A stretch of 64,000 nucleotides of DNA from Heterocephalus glaber. Taxonomy: Eukaryota > Chordata > Mammalia > Rodentia > Bathyergidae. Below the pieces are notes generated by a model. It did no database searches. It was given only the letters and a program-made list of their open reading frames with translations, and was not told the DNA's origin. A program made the position numbers and the translations under genes. Positions 1 to 11,400 of this stretch are shown here, in pieces. Each line of letters begins with the position of its first letter. Within the stretch, counting starts at the first letter, position 1. Where the stretch lies: positions 231,072 through 295,071 of the forward strand of contig NW_004624752.1 in the NCBI RefSeq assembly GCF_000247695.1, written 5' to 3'.

Positions 1-828
1 AATAAGAACCAAGATACTCATGTAATGGTACAAGATCCCAATGATGACTGTAACTGTATTGTATACCTAAAATGTACCAATAAACTTAATGGGGAAAAAA
101 AAGACATTAAAAAAAGATTAATTTTATTTAAAAAATAATAATAATTTAGATACTTCAGCAAAAGCAGGCAAGTAAAGGATTTGTCCTACAATTAATAAGA
201 TTTATTATAGAGCTATATAATTACATAATGCTACATATATAGCTATATATTATAAAGTTAATAATTAGCTATAAAGCTATACAAATAAAATGGTTTGTGT
301 TGGCATAGTAATAGACAAGCTGAACAACAAAATACAGAAGCAACAAAGCACAGAAACACACACGTTATTATATATTTATATATACAAAATAAGACTCCTC
401 TCACCACATTTCTGTATCACAACATATTCTGCTCAGCTCCTTCCCAGCACCTTTCATAGTCTGCCACTGACTTTTATGTTAATTATTTGTCTCCACCCTT
501 TGCAGCGAGTGTAGACACTGGAGGTATCTACCTCACACAGGTTGTCCTCCCCAGAGTGCCCTAGCAAATACTACCACAAAGTGGTATTCAGCAGACATTT
601 AAAGAATAATGAAAAACCCTAAGTATATATATTTCTGGAGGATTTTAGGAAGGTGTTGAGTCCTTCCTACTCTATATATTCTAAACTTTTTATGCACTTG
701 ATGCAGTATTTTGGTGTCTTCTCAAATTGACTTTCTGAACTATGCATACATGGCATGCTACCAGCTTTCTTTACCAGTGATCCTAACCACAGGGCTGCAG
801 GACCATTTTGTATTTATAGTAGGGAAGT

Positions 829-955
829 CAAGCTGGGAGGGTAGTACATACTCATAATCCCAGCTGCTTGGAGAGCTGAGGCAGGAGGCTCACTTGAGCC
901 CAGGAGTTTGAGGCCAGCCTAGGTAACATAGCAAGAGCCCATCTCTAAATAAATA
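829..955 (+). repeat. B1-like SINE
   Basis: 7SL-derived hallmarks are present: 'aatcccagctgcttgg', 'gctgaggcaggaggct' and 'gaggccagcct', ending in an A-rich tail. Confidence 0.85.
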
Positions 956-1742
956 GGGATGTTGTCACAGTCATTTTCAACTACCATACATTCCTTTCAT
1001 AAACACTTATTGGAAATTTTTCCCTTAGGATACAAGTGTTTTAAACAATGGATTTGCTTCACTTTTGTGAATACTGAATCTTTTAATTGGGTATGCTTCC
1101 TTCCCTTCTTTGGCCTAGGAAATTTCTGTGGAGGGCTGTATGAGATTTATTTCTGAAAGCTGCTTGTTTCCCTGACTTTAACTTCTTACTCACCCTAACT
1201 CTTTGCCCTGAGTGCCTCCATTAGTTATTTTATAGTAAAAATTGCTTTCTTTTTGAGCAAAAAAAGCTAAATATCCAATTTCATTGCTCACTAGTTCTGC
1301 CTTCCACAAACCACTCAAACATGAATACAATTCGGCCAATTTCTTTGCCCTTTTATGACAAGGATCACCTTTCCTCCAGCTTCTGCTAACTTACTCCTCA
1401 TTTCCTTCTGAGACCTCATCAGAATGTCAGAATGAGGAAATCTGCATTTCCACAAGTATTCTATTAATGATCATATTTTCTAAGAGATGGAGCTTTCTTT
1501 CTAAATTTCTTTTTTCTGAGTTCTTACCAGAATTACCTTTAAAGCTCCATTCATAGCAATACCAGCTTCTAGCATGGACTTCAAAACTCTTGCAGCTCGT
1601 ACCCAGGACCCAACTCCCAAGCCACCCACATTATCAAGTGTTTGTTATAGCAACACCCCCTTCTTGGTATTAATTTGTCTTATCATTTGGGGCTGCTAAA
1701 ACAAATTGCCACAGACAAGGTGGCTTAAAAAAACATTTTATT

Positions 1743-1829
1743 GGGCCAGGGATTTAGTTCAGTGGTTCCACCGCCTGCCTCGCAAGTCCAAGGTCCCAAG
1801 TTTGATCCCCGGTACCAAAAAAAAAAAAA
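1743..1829 (+). repeat. ID-like tRNA-derived SINE
   Basis: A-box region GGATTTAGTTCAGTGG, B-box region AGTTTGATCC, then GGTACC and an A12 tail. Confidence 0.9.
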
Positions 1830-2324
1830 TTTTTTTTGTTCACAGTCCTGGAGGCCAGGAAGTCCAAGATCAAGATGCCAGCAGATCTGGTGTCTGGTGA
1901 GAAGTCTCTTCCTACTTTACAGGCAGCCTCCTCAAATAGCCAAGAGCAAGCTCTCCTGTCTCTTTCATAAGGGCACCGATCCCATTTGCATTTGCAAAGG
2001 CTCCATCTTCATGACTACTCATCTCCCAGAGGCTCGCCTCCTCATACCTTTACCTGGAAGGTTAGATTGCAGCATATGAATGGAGGAGAGGGGTGGACAC
2101 AAACTTTCCATCCCTAACCTGTGTGCTAGGCATATCATATGTGCCACTCATCTCTTCACGGCAAGCTATGAAATCAGTAAGTAACCTCCACTTTGCAGAT
2201 GAGAAGACTAAGGTTAGCAAGTTTAAGTCTTTGTTCAAGGTTTTGTGGCTGGCAAGTGGAGAGCTGGGAAGCAAATCTCTTGTTCCCAGGTCCATGTGTC
2301 ACCCACTGTCTAAAAGGGTGTTCG

Positions 2325-2466
2325 TGCCAGGCATAGTAACACGCACCTGTAATCCCAGCACTCAGGAGGCTGAGGCAGGAAGATTGCCACAAGTCAGAGC
2401 CAAACTGGGCTACATAATGAGTTCAAGGCCAGCCTGGACTTCCTAGTGAGACCTGTCTCAAAAAAC
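2325..2466 (+). repeat. B1-like SINE
   Basis: Begins 'gccaggcatagtaacacg', contains 'tgtaatcccagcactcagg' and 'caaggccagcctgg', and ends 'tgtctcaaaaaac'. Confidence 0.9.
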
Positions 2467-2473
2467 AAAAGAA

Positions 2474-2541
2474 GGGCCAGTGGTACCACCACCTGCCTGG
2501 CAAGCACAAGGTCCTGAGTTCAATCCCCGGTAACAAAAAAA
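2474..2541 (+). repeat. ID-like SINE lacking the A-box segment
   Basis: The head GGGCC joins directly to AGTGGTACC, so the GATTTAGCTC segment of the family is missing. The B box and the ending are intact. Without an A box this copy should not be transcribed by Pol III. Confidence 0.75.
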
Positions 2542-3723
2542 TAAGAGAGAGAGAAAGAAAGAAAAGTGTGATATGTAGACTCCCTACTCAAGAATGATCC
2601 AGAGTGCTTATTAGGATATGAGTTCCCAGGCACCATCCCCAATATGCTAGACAAGAACAATTATAGGTCTGGGGAGGGAGCAGCAGTCTACAACATTATA
2701 GTAAGTGTTCCAAGTACCACTCATGCTTCCAAAAGTTCAGGAATACCTGTACCAGCTATAGAATGACATGAACTCTGCTCAGACACTACACAACCTTTTC
2801 TAGCAATTTTTCCCCATGGATAAACTGTGTAAAACTTAAATCTGCTACTCAGTTGGCCTTGGTTGTGTATCCATACACATGTGCTCTATATTATTAATCA
2901 TTCTCCTATGTCCATTTTGGTTGATGTCCTCAAAGACATAGCTTCCCAAGTATCCCATATTTTTTAGGCCAACAAAGAAGAGTTCTAAGGGGATATATTT
3001 ATTGTGCTTAGCTGTCACACAGAGGGACATGACCTTTGTTCTGTATAGTTCTAGCCGGCAGAGCCACAGCAGTGGTGGGAGATTTAGAGTATTCTTCTAC
3101 TGGAGTCTGCTCATGACGCATGTGTTTGTGTAAAGACCCAGGAAGGGCTACTTCAAGTTGCTCTCAGAAAAAGAGCAGTAAACCCCATCGGTGCAGTGGT
3201 TGATGCTCAAGGACCCTAAAAGGAAGAGGAGCCACTCCCTTGAGCCTGAAAGCACAGAGGTGCCCAACTGCAGGTGGACAGGCTTGCAAGGTCACCGACC
3301 ATGAGGAAATGTAAGTCTCGCGGGACTGAGAATGGCCAGCCCAACTGAGTGTGTGAGCTTAGGTAAGTGCGATGATGCCTTGGAGGTCACCCTACAGCCA
3401 CTAACTGTGCACTGCGTGTAGAGGACCTGTGGTTGCCGTCATTTCTCTCACATTTCATATCAGAAGTCCTCCGGATTTACTAGGTTTGGCTGATGTACCC
3501 ACGAGCTAAGGCCTGGGAGAGACTAAGAAGTCTCTTCATTGCTGTTTGAGGGAGGAGTGTTTATAGGAGTTGTATGAGCTCTGTAACATCTAACTGACTG
3601 CTTTCTGTCCTTGGAGTGGTCCGGTATCCTGGCGGGGTCCAGCCCCTGGAAGCTGACCACAGGTGGAGTGCCCAGAGCGACAGTGCCACCTGTGGCCTCA
3701 CTGGGCCTGTCTGATTGTTGCAG

Positions 3724-3881
3724 TGCAGGCAACCTGGATGGCCTACGACATGGTCGTCATGCGCACCGACCCCGCACTGGCAGAGTTCATGCACCGCCTG
3801 GAGGATGCCTTCCTCAACTGCAAGGAGGAGATGGAGAAGAGCCGGCAAGAGCTGCTTAGTGAGACCAAGCGCAAGCAGTAG
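3724..3881 (+). CDS. SYCE3: SYCE3 last coding exon (partial gene)
   Basis: Synaptonemal complex central element protein 3 is a small helical meiotic protein needed to load the other central-element proteins onto paired chromosomes. The exon follows a clean acceptor (tgttgcag) and encodes the C-terminal 52 residues, starting VQATWMAYDMVV and ending ETKRKQ before TAG at 3879-3881. The human protein has 88 residues, so the N-terminal part lies on an upstream exon I could not find. The first codon is split (the preceding exon supplies its G). The exon contains the heptad-rich RRLEDAF...NCKEEMEK-type helix of the family. It converges on KLHDC7B, the same arrangement as in human. Confidence 0.93.
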
Positions 3882-3988
3882 GCCCCATCGCCCACCTACA
3901 GCCACCGCCTACCACCTGCCTGTGTGCAGAAGCACAGGGCTGAGTCAGTTACCCCAGATGTACAGCTGTATAGACAGTCTTGTTTCTC

Positions 3989-3994
3989 AGTAAA
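3989..3994 (+). terminator. Possible SYCE3 poly(A) signal
   Basis: AGTAAA, a known variant signal, about 110 bases after the SYCE3 stop. A canonical AATAAA occurs further on at 4148-4153 and is an alternative. Confidence 0.45.
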
Positions 3995-4222
3995 CTTATT
4001 TTGAAGCACAGCCCCATGACCTCTTTCTGTCCTACACCATGATCTACTCAGGTGCGAATTGAGCCTTGTTAGCAAAGCGTGACAAGCGTAAGATGCATGT
4101 GCTTCTTGGGTTGAACATGTGTTTGGCGCCAGTGGTACTAAGCATAGAATAAAAAGACAAAAATGGCCCAGACAGGGACAAAGCAGGCCAGGGCTTGGGA
4201 CAGGCAGTAGTACTCAGTCAGA

Positions 4223-4228
4223 TTTATT
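4223..4228 (-). terminator. Likely KLHDC7B poly(A) signal
   Basis: TTTATT on the plus strand is AATAAA on the minus strand, about 850 bases downstream of the KLHDC7B stop codon. This would make 4210-5080 the KLHDC7B 3' UTR and leave about 200 bases between the two convergent genes. Confidence 0.55.
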
Positions 4229-5080
4229 GATCTGCCTAAAGTGGATTTCGAAGTGGATGAGGGGAGAAAACCTAATTGATTTCTTGTGTTGTGCGCCCCA
4301 GGCCCTGTGCCAGGTGTCGCACTGGTGGTCATGTTCTCACAGGTCTCCTGAATGACAAGTGTCCAATATCCACCAGGAAAATGGGGATTGAATGTCCTAT
4401 CCAATTCCACAGAGCTGTCAAAGGATAGAACTAGGGTGGAACTTGGGGCTTATTTAGGGAGAGGTTTGTGGGAAGTAGGGTAGGAATCTGAAGGGCCTGA
4501 GAGAGACCCCATGAGGTGTAAAGGAGCCGAGTGGCATTGGTTCTTCCTGGACAGGGGCCATGGCCGGGAGCTGCAGACAGCAGAGTACAAATCCAACCCA
4601 GCTTCACAGGCAAGGGTTCCAAGCACCAGTCAGACCCACAGCGGAACAGCCAAGCCTGGCTCCCAAAAGGCCTCAAGACAGCAAAAGTCCCAGAGGCGAA
4701 GGCGTTCCTGGGAGCCTCTGGTTCCTCTTCCCCCTTGGAAGAACATAGAAGCGCAAATAGATCTCCAGCCACCTCCTTCCCGGCTGCAGGAGCACCAGGG
4801 AGTCCCACGGACAGACTGCAAACAAGCGGAGGCGGCCAAGCAGGTGAGGACCAGGCAGGAGACCGGGGTGTTGGTGGGCAAGGAGGCGACATGGAGCCTG
4901 GCTTGGGGTAGGGAGGCAGAAGGTATCTCACTCCAGAAACAGATGAGAGCTTTTAGGCAGAGAGGGAGAGGTGTCGTAGGAAGTTCTGTCCCAGCTTCCC
5001 CCATGGCCCATGTCCCGCAGACCCACCGGGATGGAGGGTCTCCCTGGACAGCCACCTCTGCCCTGGATCTCTGCCAGCGC

Positions 5081-8000
5081 TCAGAGAGAGGTCTGCAACC
5101 AGGCTTCGGGGGGCAGAGTCAGCATGAAGGGACACAGGGCCCCTTTACTCCCCAGGGGAAAGGGCTGCAGTCCCTTGGCCTGGAACTGAGCGGTCCCCTC
5201 AGAGACTGTGAAGGTGGCCGTGACCTGGTGGTTGAGGCAGTAAATGGTGTTGTCCAGCACAGCACAGCGCAGTGGGGCAGAGTCCGGCAGTGGCAGTGAG
5301 GCAGCTCGGCTCCAGGAGCCTGTCACTGTGTTGTAGCGCATCACGGCGGCACCCACGCCCCGCAGCAGGTCAAAGCGGTAGAGGAAACCCCCCAGGGCCA
5401 CCATGTCACTGGAGCGCCGGTGGCTGGCACTGTAGGGGCACTCCTCCCATGAATCTTTCACAGGGCTGTATCTGAGCAGACGGTAGAAGAGGTGACCTCC
5501 CGTGACATAGATGTCCCCACGGCAGGCCACAGCCTCATGGGCCACAGGGAAGGTGCCCTCAGGAAGGGGTGCCCGTGAGGTCCAGGCATCTGTGCGTGGG
5601 TCATATCGCTCCATGCTGTATAGGCACTCACCTCCAATAGCATAAAGCAGCCCGTCCACGGCCACCAGCTTGAGCTGGGCTCGGGCCTGCTGCATGGGCC
5701 TAACCTGGCTCCAGATGTTGGTCAGAGGGTTGTAGCAGAAGACCTCGTTGGAACAGACAGCCTTTGCTCCAGAGCCACGGATGCCACCCGCCAGGAATAA
5801 GTAATTGTGCATGGTACAGAGGCCACAGCCCCGGAGTGGGGCCTCCTCAGGCACTTGGGTCAGGGGCCACCACATGTTCTCTTGGGGGTTGAACACGTGC
5901 AGGTGTGTGCGAGCAGACACGGGTGCTGGCCAGGTCAAAGGGGCCTCTTCTTCACGAGAACCCCTCACCAGCCCTGAGTGGCCCACTTGGTAGAGGCTAG
6001 GCAGCACAAGGACCCCCAGCACTGCCTGACCCTGGCTGGTCCGCAGGCTCAGGATACGCTCCCGCTGAGCCCCACTCAGCTGCCGGTAGAGGTGCGGGTC
6101 ACCCAGCACACGCAGCAGATTGCTGCTCATCAAGGCATAGGTCTCCTGGGCCAGGCCAGGCTCCCCATGCTTCTGGGCAAAGGCCAGCACCTCCAAGCAG
6201 CTGCCCAGGTCTAGCCGCTGGGGCCACAGAGCCATGGCTGTGGTAGACTCCAAGGCTTGAGAGTGGGGATTCTGGGGTCCCTCAACCACCCCCCAGCTCC
6301 CAGGCCTCTGCAGGAAAACCGTAAGTTTCTGGGCCTCTTTCTGCTTCTCTGTGAGGAATTCCCTGTTGCCTGATCTGTCCCCTGGCACCTGTACCTGATG
6401 CTGCCCCAGGGCTGCCTGGCTGACCACCTGCTCCAAGCTCTGTGCCATCTCACACATGCTGCGTTTCCTGGGCCCAGGGATAAGCTGGGAGTCCTGCCTC
6501 GCAGTGGAGCATGGTTTAGGGCCAGGCTGCACCTGCACAGCTGGCTGTGAGAGAGCCCTTGGCATTGCAGCTGGGGGCAGCATGTCCACATGTTTCTCTT
6601 TGCTTCCATCTCCTCCTGAACCTGGAAGTGGGGCAGGGCTGGGGCCCCCATTGATCTTGAAGCTCATTGGCTGTGGCTGACATCCAGCCTTGGCCAGGCC
6701 CCCTGTGCCTGCCTGCATGGCTGTCCCCGAAGAAGCGCTGTGCCTGTCCTGGAGGCTGGGGACAGCCTCTTCCAAATGGGAACCAGAGCATCTGTCCTCA
6801 GAGCGTGTGGGAGTGCTGGGATCCGAAGAGTTTGCAGGAGCTGCCCTCGGAACACTTGTTTGGGGCCTCTCCTTCCTGGGCAAGGGATGGTTTCTAAGAA
6901 CCATGGCAATCAGGTTTCCCCAACTGGTTAAGATCTGCCCTTCCTGATAGCCCTTGGAGAGACCCCCATTGGGCTCCCAAGACACAGCCCTTGACCTCCT
7001 TTCTGGGACTGGGCTTGGGGCTGATGCTGGAGTCGAAGTTAGAGTTGAGACTAGAGTTGGGGCTGGGGCTGGGGATAGGGAAGGGGAAAGGGAGCGGGCC
7101 AGGGCTAGGGCTGGGGCTGGGGTCTCTGCTGAAGCAGCATGTGGGGCTGGGGCTGAAGAGGGGGCTGGCACTGCCCTGCGATTTTCACCCTGAGAAGGTG
7201 CCTGAGTGACTCTGAGGGACGAAGGGTTTGAAGGGGCAGGGGCCATGGGGAGGTGGCCGGGACAGGACCCCTGGGCCGCCTGCTTGCTGTCCCCGCCTTT
7301 CGGGGCCACTTCGCCCTCTCCGACGCGGGAGTCTCCTCCCATTTCAGTCCTGCCCGGCCCCAAGGCCGAGGCCTGCTCCTTCCTGGGGTCAGGGTTCATC
7401 CAGGGCCAGCCTTTCTTAGGGCCCTGGTACCCCTGAGTTCCCCAGACTGCGGCAGCTGCGTCCACCGCGTCCCACACGCTGGCGGTGGCACCCAGGCGCA
7501 GAGGGTCCGGCCTGGAGGGACGTTCACGTCTGTCCCCCGCACCCCTGTCCCCGCGTCGCCGCCGGTTACTCCGGCCTCTGCCCCGCATGCTCACTTCACC
7601 GGCATCCACCTGTAGCTCCGCTTCGCAGCCAGAACCCCGAGGGGTGAAGTGGATCAGGAGGGGCGCAGGGGTCTGCTGTGCTTTGCTCCTACCCAGGAGC
7701 TCACCGTCTGGCTTGGGGGGCGCCCTTCTGTCCCTGTGCGGGGCTCCTGGGGTGGTGTCACGCTGTTGTCCCAAAGTCCCTCTGCTGGCCACCTCGATGG
7801 GCATCTTGAGGGGAAGCAGGGTCAGACCTCCTCCCTGTGGGGCCCCCGGGTCGTGGGCTCCAGCTGGAGCAGGGGCCCCCTGGCCTCTTCCTGGAGGGTC
7901 TGGCTTCCCCTGCCCCAAGCTCTGACCCCCGAAGCCACTGACCTTGGACTTGGCATGCAGGCTCGGCCTGGTTGCTTCCACCTGAGCAGGCTGGGCCCTG

Positions 8001-8185
8001 GGGGCTGTTGACACCGGTCCCAACAAGTTCTGGTCCTTCCCAGAGCCAAACCAGTGCAGACCCAGTGCTGTGGCAGCCACCACAGCCAGAGCCAGCAGGG
8101 CGATCGCAGCACCACCCCATTCATCCTCGCCATTCCCAGCCCAGCCCCAGAGGGGCCCGCTGGTCTCCACGGCACTCTGGCCCAT
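5081..8185 (-). CDS. KLHDC7B: KLHDC7B, kelch domain-containing protein 7B
   Basis: Single-exon coding region of 1034 aa. I start at ATG 8185-8183 (MGQSAVETSG). The frame stays open upstream to about 8265 but has no further ATG there. Order in the protein: one predicted membrane segment near residues 27-47 (AIALLALAVVAATALGLHW); a long disordered, proline/serine/alanine-rich middle; a BACK-like helical segment near 657-732; and kelch repeats near 785-995 with the family pattern of GG followed by Y/W positions (FLAGG, YAIGGE, YVTGGH). An internal methionine near residue 427 (MVLRNHPLP) matches the start of the shorter roughly 594-residue human form, so N-terminal length is the main uncertainty. 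Kelch/BACK proteins are often cullin-3 adaptors, but no BTB domain is visible here. The direct role is not known to me. Confidence 0.95.
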   Translation of the reverse strand: MGQSAVETSGPLWGWAGNGEDEWGGAAIALLALAVVAATALGLHWFGSGKDQNLLGPVSTAPRAQPAQVEATRPSLHAKSKVSGFGGQSLGQGKPDPPGRGQGAPAPAGAHDPGAPQGGGLTLLPLKMPIEVASRGTLGQQRDTTPGAPHRDRRAPPKPDGELLGRSKAQQTPAPLLIHFTPRGSGCEAELQVDAGEVSMRGRGRSNRRRRGDRGAGDRRERPSRPDPLRLGATASVWDAVDAAAAVWGTQGYQGPKKGWPWMNPDPRKEQASALGPGRTEMGGDSRVGEGEVAPKGGDSKQAAQGSCPGHLPMAPAPSNPSSLRVTQAPSQGENRRAVPAPSSAPAPHAASAETPAPALALARSLSPSLSPAPAPTLVSTLTSTPASAPSPVPERRSRAVSWEPNGGLSKGYQEGQILTSWGNLIAMVLRNHPLPRKERPQTSVPRAAPANSSDPSTPTRSEDRCSGSHLEEAVPSLQDRHSASSGTAMQAGTGGLAKAGCQPQPMSFKINGGPSPAPLPGSGGDGSKEKHVDMLPPAAMPRALSQPAVQVQPGPKPCSTARQDSQLIPGPRKRSMCEMAQSLEQVVSQAALGQHQVQVPGDRSGNREFLTEKQKEAQKLTVFLQRPGSWGVVEGPQNPHSQALESTTAMALWPQRLDLGSCLEVLAFAQKHGEPGLAQETYALMSSNLLRVLGDPHLYRQLSGAQRERILSLRTSQGQAVLGVLVLPSLYQVGHSGLVRGSREEEAPLTWPAPVSARTHLHVFNPQENMWWPLTQVPEEAPLRGCGLCTMHNYLFLAGGIRGSGAKAVCSNEVFCYNPLTNIWSQVRPMQQARAQLKLVAVDGLLYAIGGECLYSMERYDPRTDAWTSRAPLPEGTFPVAHEAVACRGDIYVTGGHLFYRLLRYSPVKDSWEECPYSASHRRSSDMVALGGFLYRFDLLRGVGAAVMRYNTVTGSWSRAASLPLPDSAPLRCAVLDNTIYCLNHQVTATFTVSEGTAQFQAKGLQPFPLGSKGALCPFMLTLPPEAWLQTSL
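7006..7170. repeat. GGGCTG-rich low-complexity tract inside KLHDC7B
   Basis: Degenerate repeats of 'ggggctggggctgggg' on the plus strand. In the KLHDC7B frame they encode runs of Pro, Ala, Ser and Leu in the disordered middle. The length is likely to vary between individuals or species. Confidence 0.75.
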
Positions 8186-8230
8186 GGTGCTGGGGAGCCC
8201 GACGCGAGCTGGAAGCTGCCGGTGCCACAC

Positions 8231-10500
8231 ACAGAGCCCTGGGCTGCCTCCGAAAAGATGGCATCAAGCATGCCCCGCCCAGAGCCCGGGTTCAGGTGGA
8301 CCTGTTGGCCAGGCTGGGGAAGGGGGACCCGCCTGCACCCTGGCTTGGAGGTTTGTCAGCAGGCCCGAGATGGTATCAGGGGATGCTGGGGCCTGCAGCT
8401 GTCTTCCTGGCTGCCCACTCACTCCTGCCTTCTCCTTTTCCTGGGATTCCAGGTCAGATGGCAGTGTTCCTGAACTCTGGTCCAGTGCCCAGTCAACCTG
8501 CCTCTGCCTGACACCCTAAGATTCACCCCACAGCCCTGCTCCAGTCTCAGGGGGCTCTGGCAGGGAAGGGTTACTGGTGGGGAGATGTTATCTCGAGACT
8601 TAGCAACATGATGCAGCCCTGATGAAGTTACCAGAAACTGGAGAGGCCGATTCCACTACGGCCGGGGTGGGGGTGGGGGGCTGAGGAGGGGCCCTGGGCC
8701 TGGGCCCAGCAGTGAGGCTGTCATGGCAGCTGTGAGTGAGTGATGGTTTACATGCTGGCATGAGGGGCTGGGGTTCCCACACCCCGTCCACCAGCACCCT
8801 GAGCTCACCAGAGATGGAGCAGAGTTTTCAAGAGAAAAAAAATGAAATAAAGAAAACCCAAAAGTTACATTCCCCTCTTTGTGGTCAGGTTATTCCAACC
8901 ACTTGGGCCTGGATATCCTGGGCCCCTCACCTCTCCAGATCTACCACAGCCCTGGAGAGCCTGAGTAGGCTGCTCCCACCCAGATACCGTGTCAGCAAAT
9001 CCCCTCAGATCCGAGTGCTCTTCCAGCCAACTTCTGATGTCCTCCTCTCAGTCTTCAGCCTGCTATCTGAGCTGAGATCCATCCCTGAAGACCAGACTCC
9101 ACCTCAACTTCTTGCCTGAGCCTGGTCCCCTGAGGCCAGCAGATGTTCCTACCAGGCAGGAGTGCTTGGTTTCCAGGGAGGACTCTATCTCCTCCATCTG
9201 CTTCTCACACAAGCCCATCTCAGGAGTGAATCTTGGGACAGGTGCCAGCTGGGGCCCAGACGTGACACAGAACCTGGAGTGTCCCTGGGACAGATTTCCC
9301 CCAAAAGTGGGCCTTTTCCCCCTTCTGGGACATAGTGGGCCCAGGAACTTCTCCCTAACTCAAGCAGCAAGAAGATGCCAAGTTCACCCCTGGCACCCTG
9401 CCCCAGTTCTGCTGAGCCTCAGGTGTCTCCCCAGCCTGGTCCCCTCCCACCCTGCCCCAGGACTATTACATGACAGTGAATGTGTGGAACGGGCCCCATG
9501 CCTGAAGGCAGACTTCAAGTTTGGGGAGGGCTTTCTTGCCCTTATTCTCTGTCCCAGGCCAAGGCTCTACGCCCCTTGGTTAAGTTGGGGTCCAAAGACC
9601 TTCAGAGAATGGAGCTGACTCCCCTCTCTGTCCCAATAGGCCAATCAGCTCCACCTAGCTTCTGCAGACCCGCTGTCAATCAGAGCTCCAGGCCACTTCC
9701 AGGAATAAGAGGAGGATCTATCAAGTGATGGAGGACACTACATGAGGAGGAACAAGCACAAGGATCATTCCAACCAACCCCACAAGCTGGGAAGACGACA
9801 GAAGGTGCTGCAGACACACAGCTAACCAAAGACCCATTCAGTCCCATCCAAAATGAAGCATCTCCCTTTACCAAATCCAGACCAAGGGCAAAACTTTGCC
9901 CTGCAGGGAGAGACTCCCTGTGGCAAGGGTGCCTGGGAACATGCTGTCTGCCCAAAGCCGAGCTGTTTTGCCCTCTTCACTTCCCAAAGTTAAAATGTGG
10001 CCTGCTGGAAAAGTAAGAGGACTTTGAAGTGCCTACACAAACTGTGAGACACACACAACTGACCTGAATGTGCCATGATAACATACATGTCAGAAATACC
10101 ACTAAGAAAAATGGTAAAAGTAGATAGGAGGTCCCAGGAAGCTCTGGCCCTTAGCACCCTCCTGAGAACCCCTCTTTTCCAGTGTCAGCCGAGGCTCAGC
10201 CCTCAGGAGCCCATCTCAGCTCCTGCAGAAACAGAGAGAGACTGTGTTGCCTCACAGCACATACACACAGGAATAGGCACCGCTACTGCCCGTGTGCTGG
10301 CTGGAGGTCGCCCCATGCCCGTAGATCCACTGTGACACTCACAAGCAGGACCCAGTACAGCGTGGTCCCAGCCCAGGCAAAGCTGGTCCTGGCCACAGCT
10401 GCACCCTTTCTGAACCCTGTGGTGGAAAGAGAGCATAGGAAGTATGAACATGATTCCCAGGGGAGCGTGAGCTCGGGACATACCACCAACACACATAGAT
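8231..10500. other. Single-copy spacer upstream of KLHDC7B
   Basis: GC-moderate sequence with no SINE that I can see and several open frames that lack codon bias or family resemblance. The first few hundred bases should hold the KLHDC7B promoter and 5' UTR. I see no TATA box. Confidence 0.5.
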
Positions 10501-11098
10501 CAGGAAGGTAAGGTGCTCTTTATCACCAAAATTATTTAAAAATTAAAACATTGTATATCAGAAATGATATTAAACAATGACATGCTATTAATTATGTTGA
10601 ACTTTCAAAGTATGTGTGTAGATATATATACATACATATGCACAAGTAAATCTAGAATTTTAAGGTTTAGAAACTATTAATCCCAGATTTAATAATTATG
10701 CAATAATTATTACATGCTACACATATTATTGTAATAGTTATTGTTGCACAATTATACAATAATTATTGTACATATCAGGAAATACTTCTTAAAGAATTCA
10801 TTTAGGGGCTGAAGCTTGGTGGCAGAGCATGCACAAGCCTCTTGGTTTAATCCCTAGCACTGGCTCCCAAAAAAGTTCTTATTAGGAGAAACAACAAAAT
10901 ACAATTTATAATGGAAAAAATGTATGTGGTCAATAATATAAGAATGATAGAGAAAACATGCCTATGATTTTAAAATGTGGTATTGAAAAAGTTGTATTAA
11001 TAATCATTGGTAATGTGGCTGTAAAGTTTAATACAAATATTAACAGGGAGTCTTGGAATACAAGGGACATAAAAATAAAATTTTTAAAGAATAAAAAA
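10501..11098. other. AT-rich stretch with a decayed ID fragment
   Basis: Very AT-rich, with repeated 'caataattat' words around 10,690-10,765 and a degenerate ID-type fragment at about 10,805-10,875 ('gcagagcatgcacaagcc', 'ttaatccctagcactg'). No gene is visible. Confidence 0.5.
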
Positions 11099-11175
11099 GT
11101 GCACCACGCCTACCTCCCAAGCACAAGGTCCTGAGTTCGATCCCCCATTCTAAATAAATAAATAATAAATAAATA
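11099..11175 (+). repeat. 5'-truncated ID-like SINE
   Basis: The 3' half with the B-box region GAGTTCGATCC is followed by an AAATAAATAA-type tail. Confidence 0.75.
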
Positions 11176-11213
11176 ATGGGAAAGGAGAGGGAAGGAAGAG
11201 ATAAAACACAGCT

Positions 11214-11400
11214 AGGGCTGGCAATGTATTCAGTGGTTGCGTGCTTTCCTTTTTTTTTTTCTTTTTTTGGTACCAGGGATAGAACTTGGGACCTTGCACT
11301 TGAGAGGCAGGCAGCGGAACCACTGAGCTAAATCCCCAGTCCTGGTTCCATGCTTTCCTAACATGCACAAGGCCCTAGGTTCAGTCCCCAGTACTACCCC
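11214..11400 (+). repeat. Older ID SINE split by a younger SINE
   Basis: The 5' part ('gggctggcaatgtattcag') and the 3' part ('aaggccctaggttcagtcc') flank a minus-strand SINE at 11,250-11,342. The junctions carry near-identical copies of TGGTTGCGTGCTTTCCT and TGGTTCCATGCTTTCCT, the expected target-site duplication. Confidence 0.8.
11250..11342 (-). repeat. ID-like SINE inserted in an older ID
   Basis: A T-run, then GGTACC, the reversed B box and 'ccactgagctaaatcc' (reversed A box). Confidence 0.9.

Larger units (their letters stand above)
1..3723. other. Spacer or intron upstream of last SYCE3 exon
   Basis: AT-rich sequence with SINEs (listed separately) and an L1-tail-like stretch at about 1-120. 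I looked for the acidic N-terminal SYCE3 coding exon and did not find it, so upstream SYCE3 exons are either outside the window or too short to recognise. No other coding exon is supported here. Confidence 0.5.

Noticed and set aside
8186..8230. GTG-initiated N-terminal extension of KLHDC7B
   Set aside because: It depends on a non-ATG start. The frame has no upstream ATG before a stop, so I start at the first ATG.
6211..8511. Many long open frames on both strands over KLHDC7B
   Set aside because: They are shadows of the GC-rich KLHDC7B exon in other frames. None has a domain, and the KLHDC7B frame explains the sequence.
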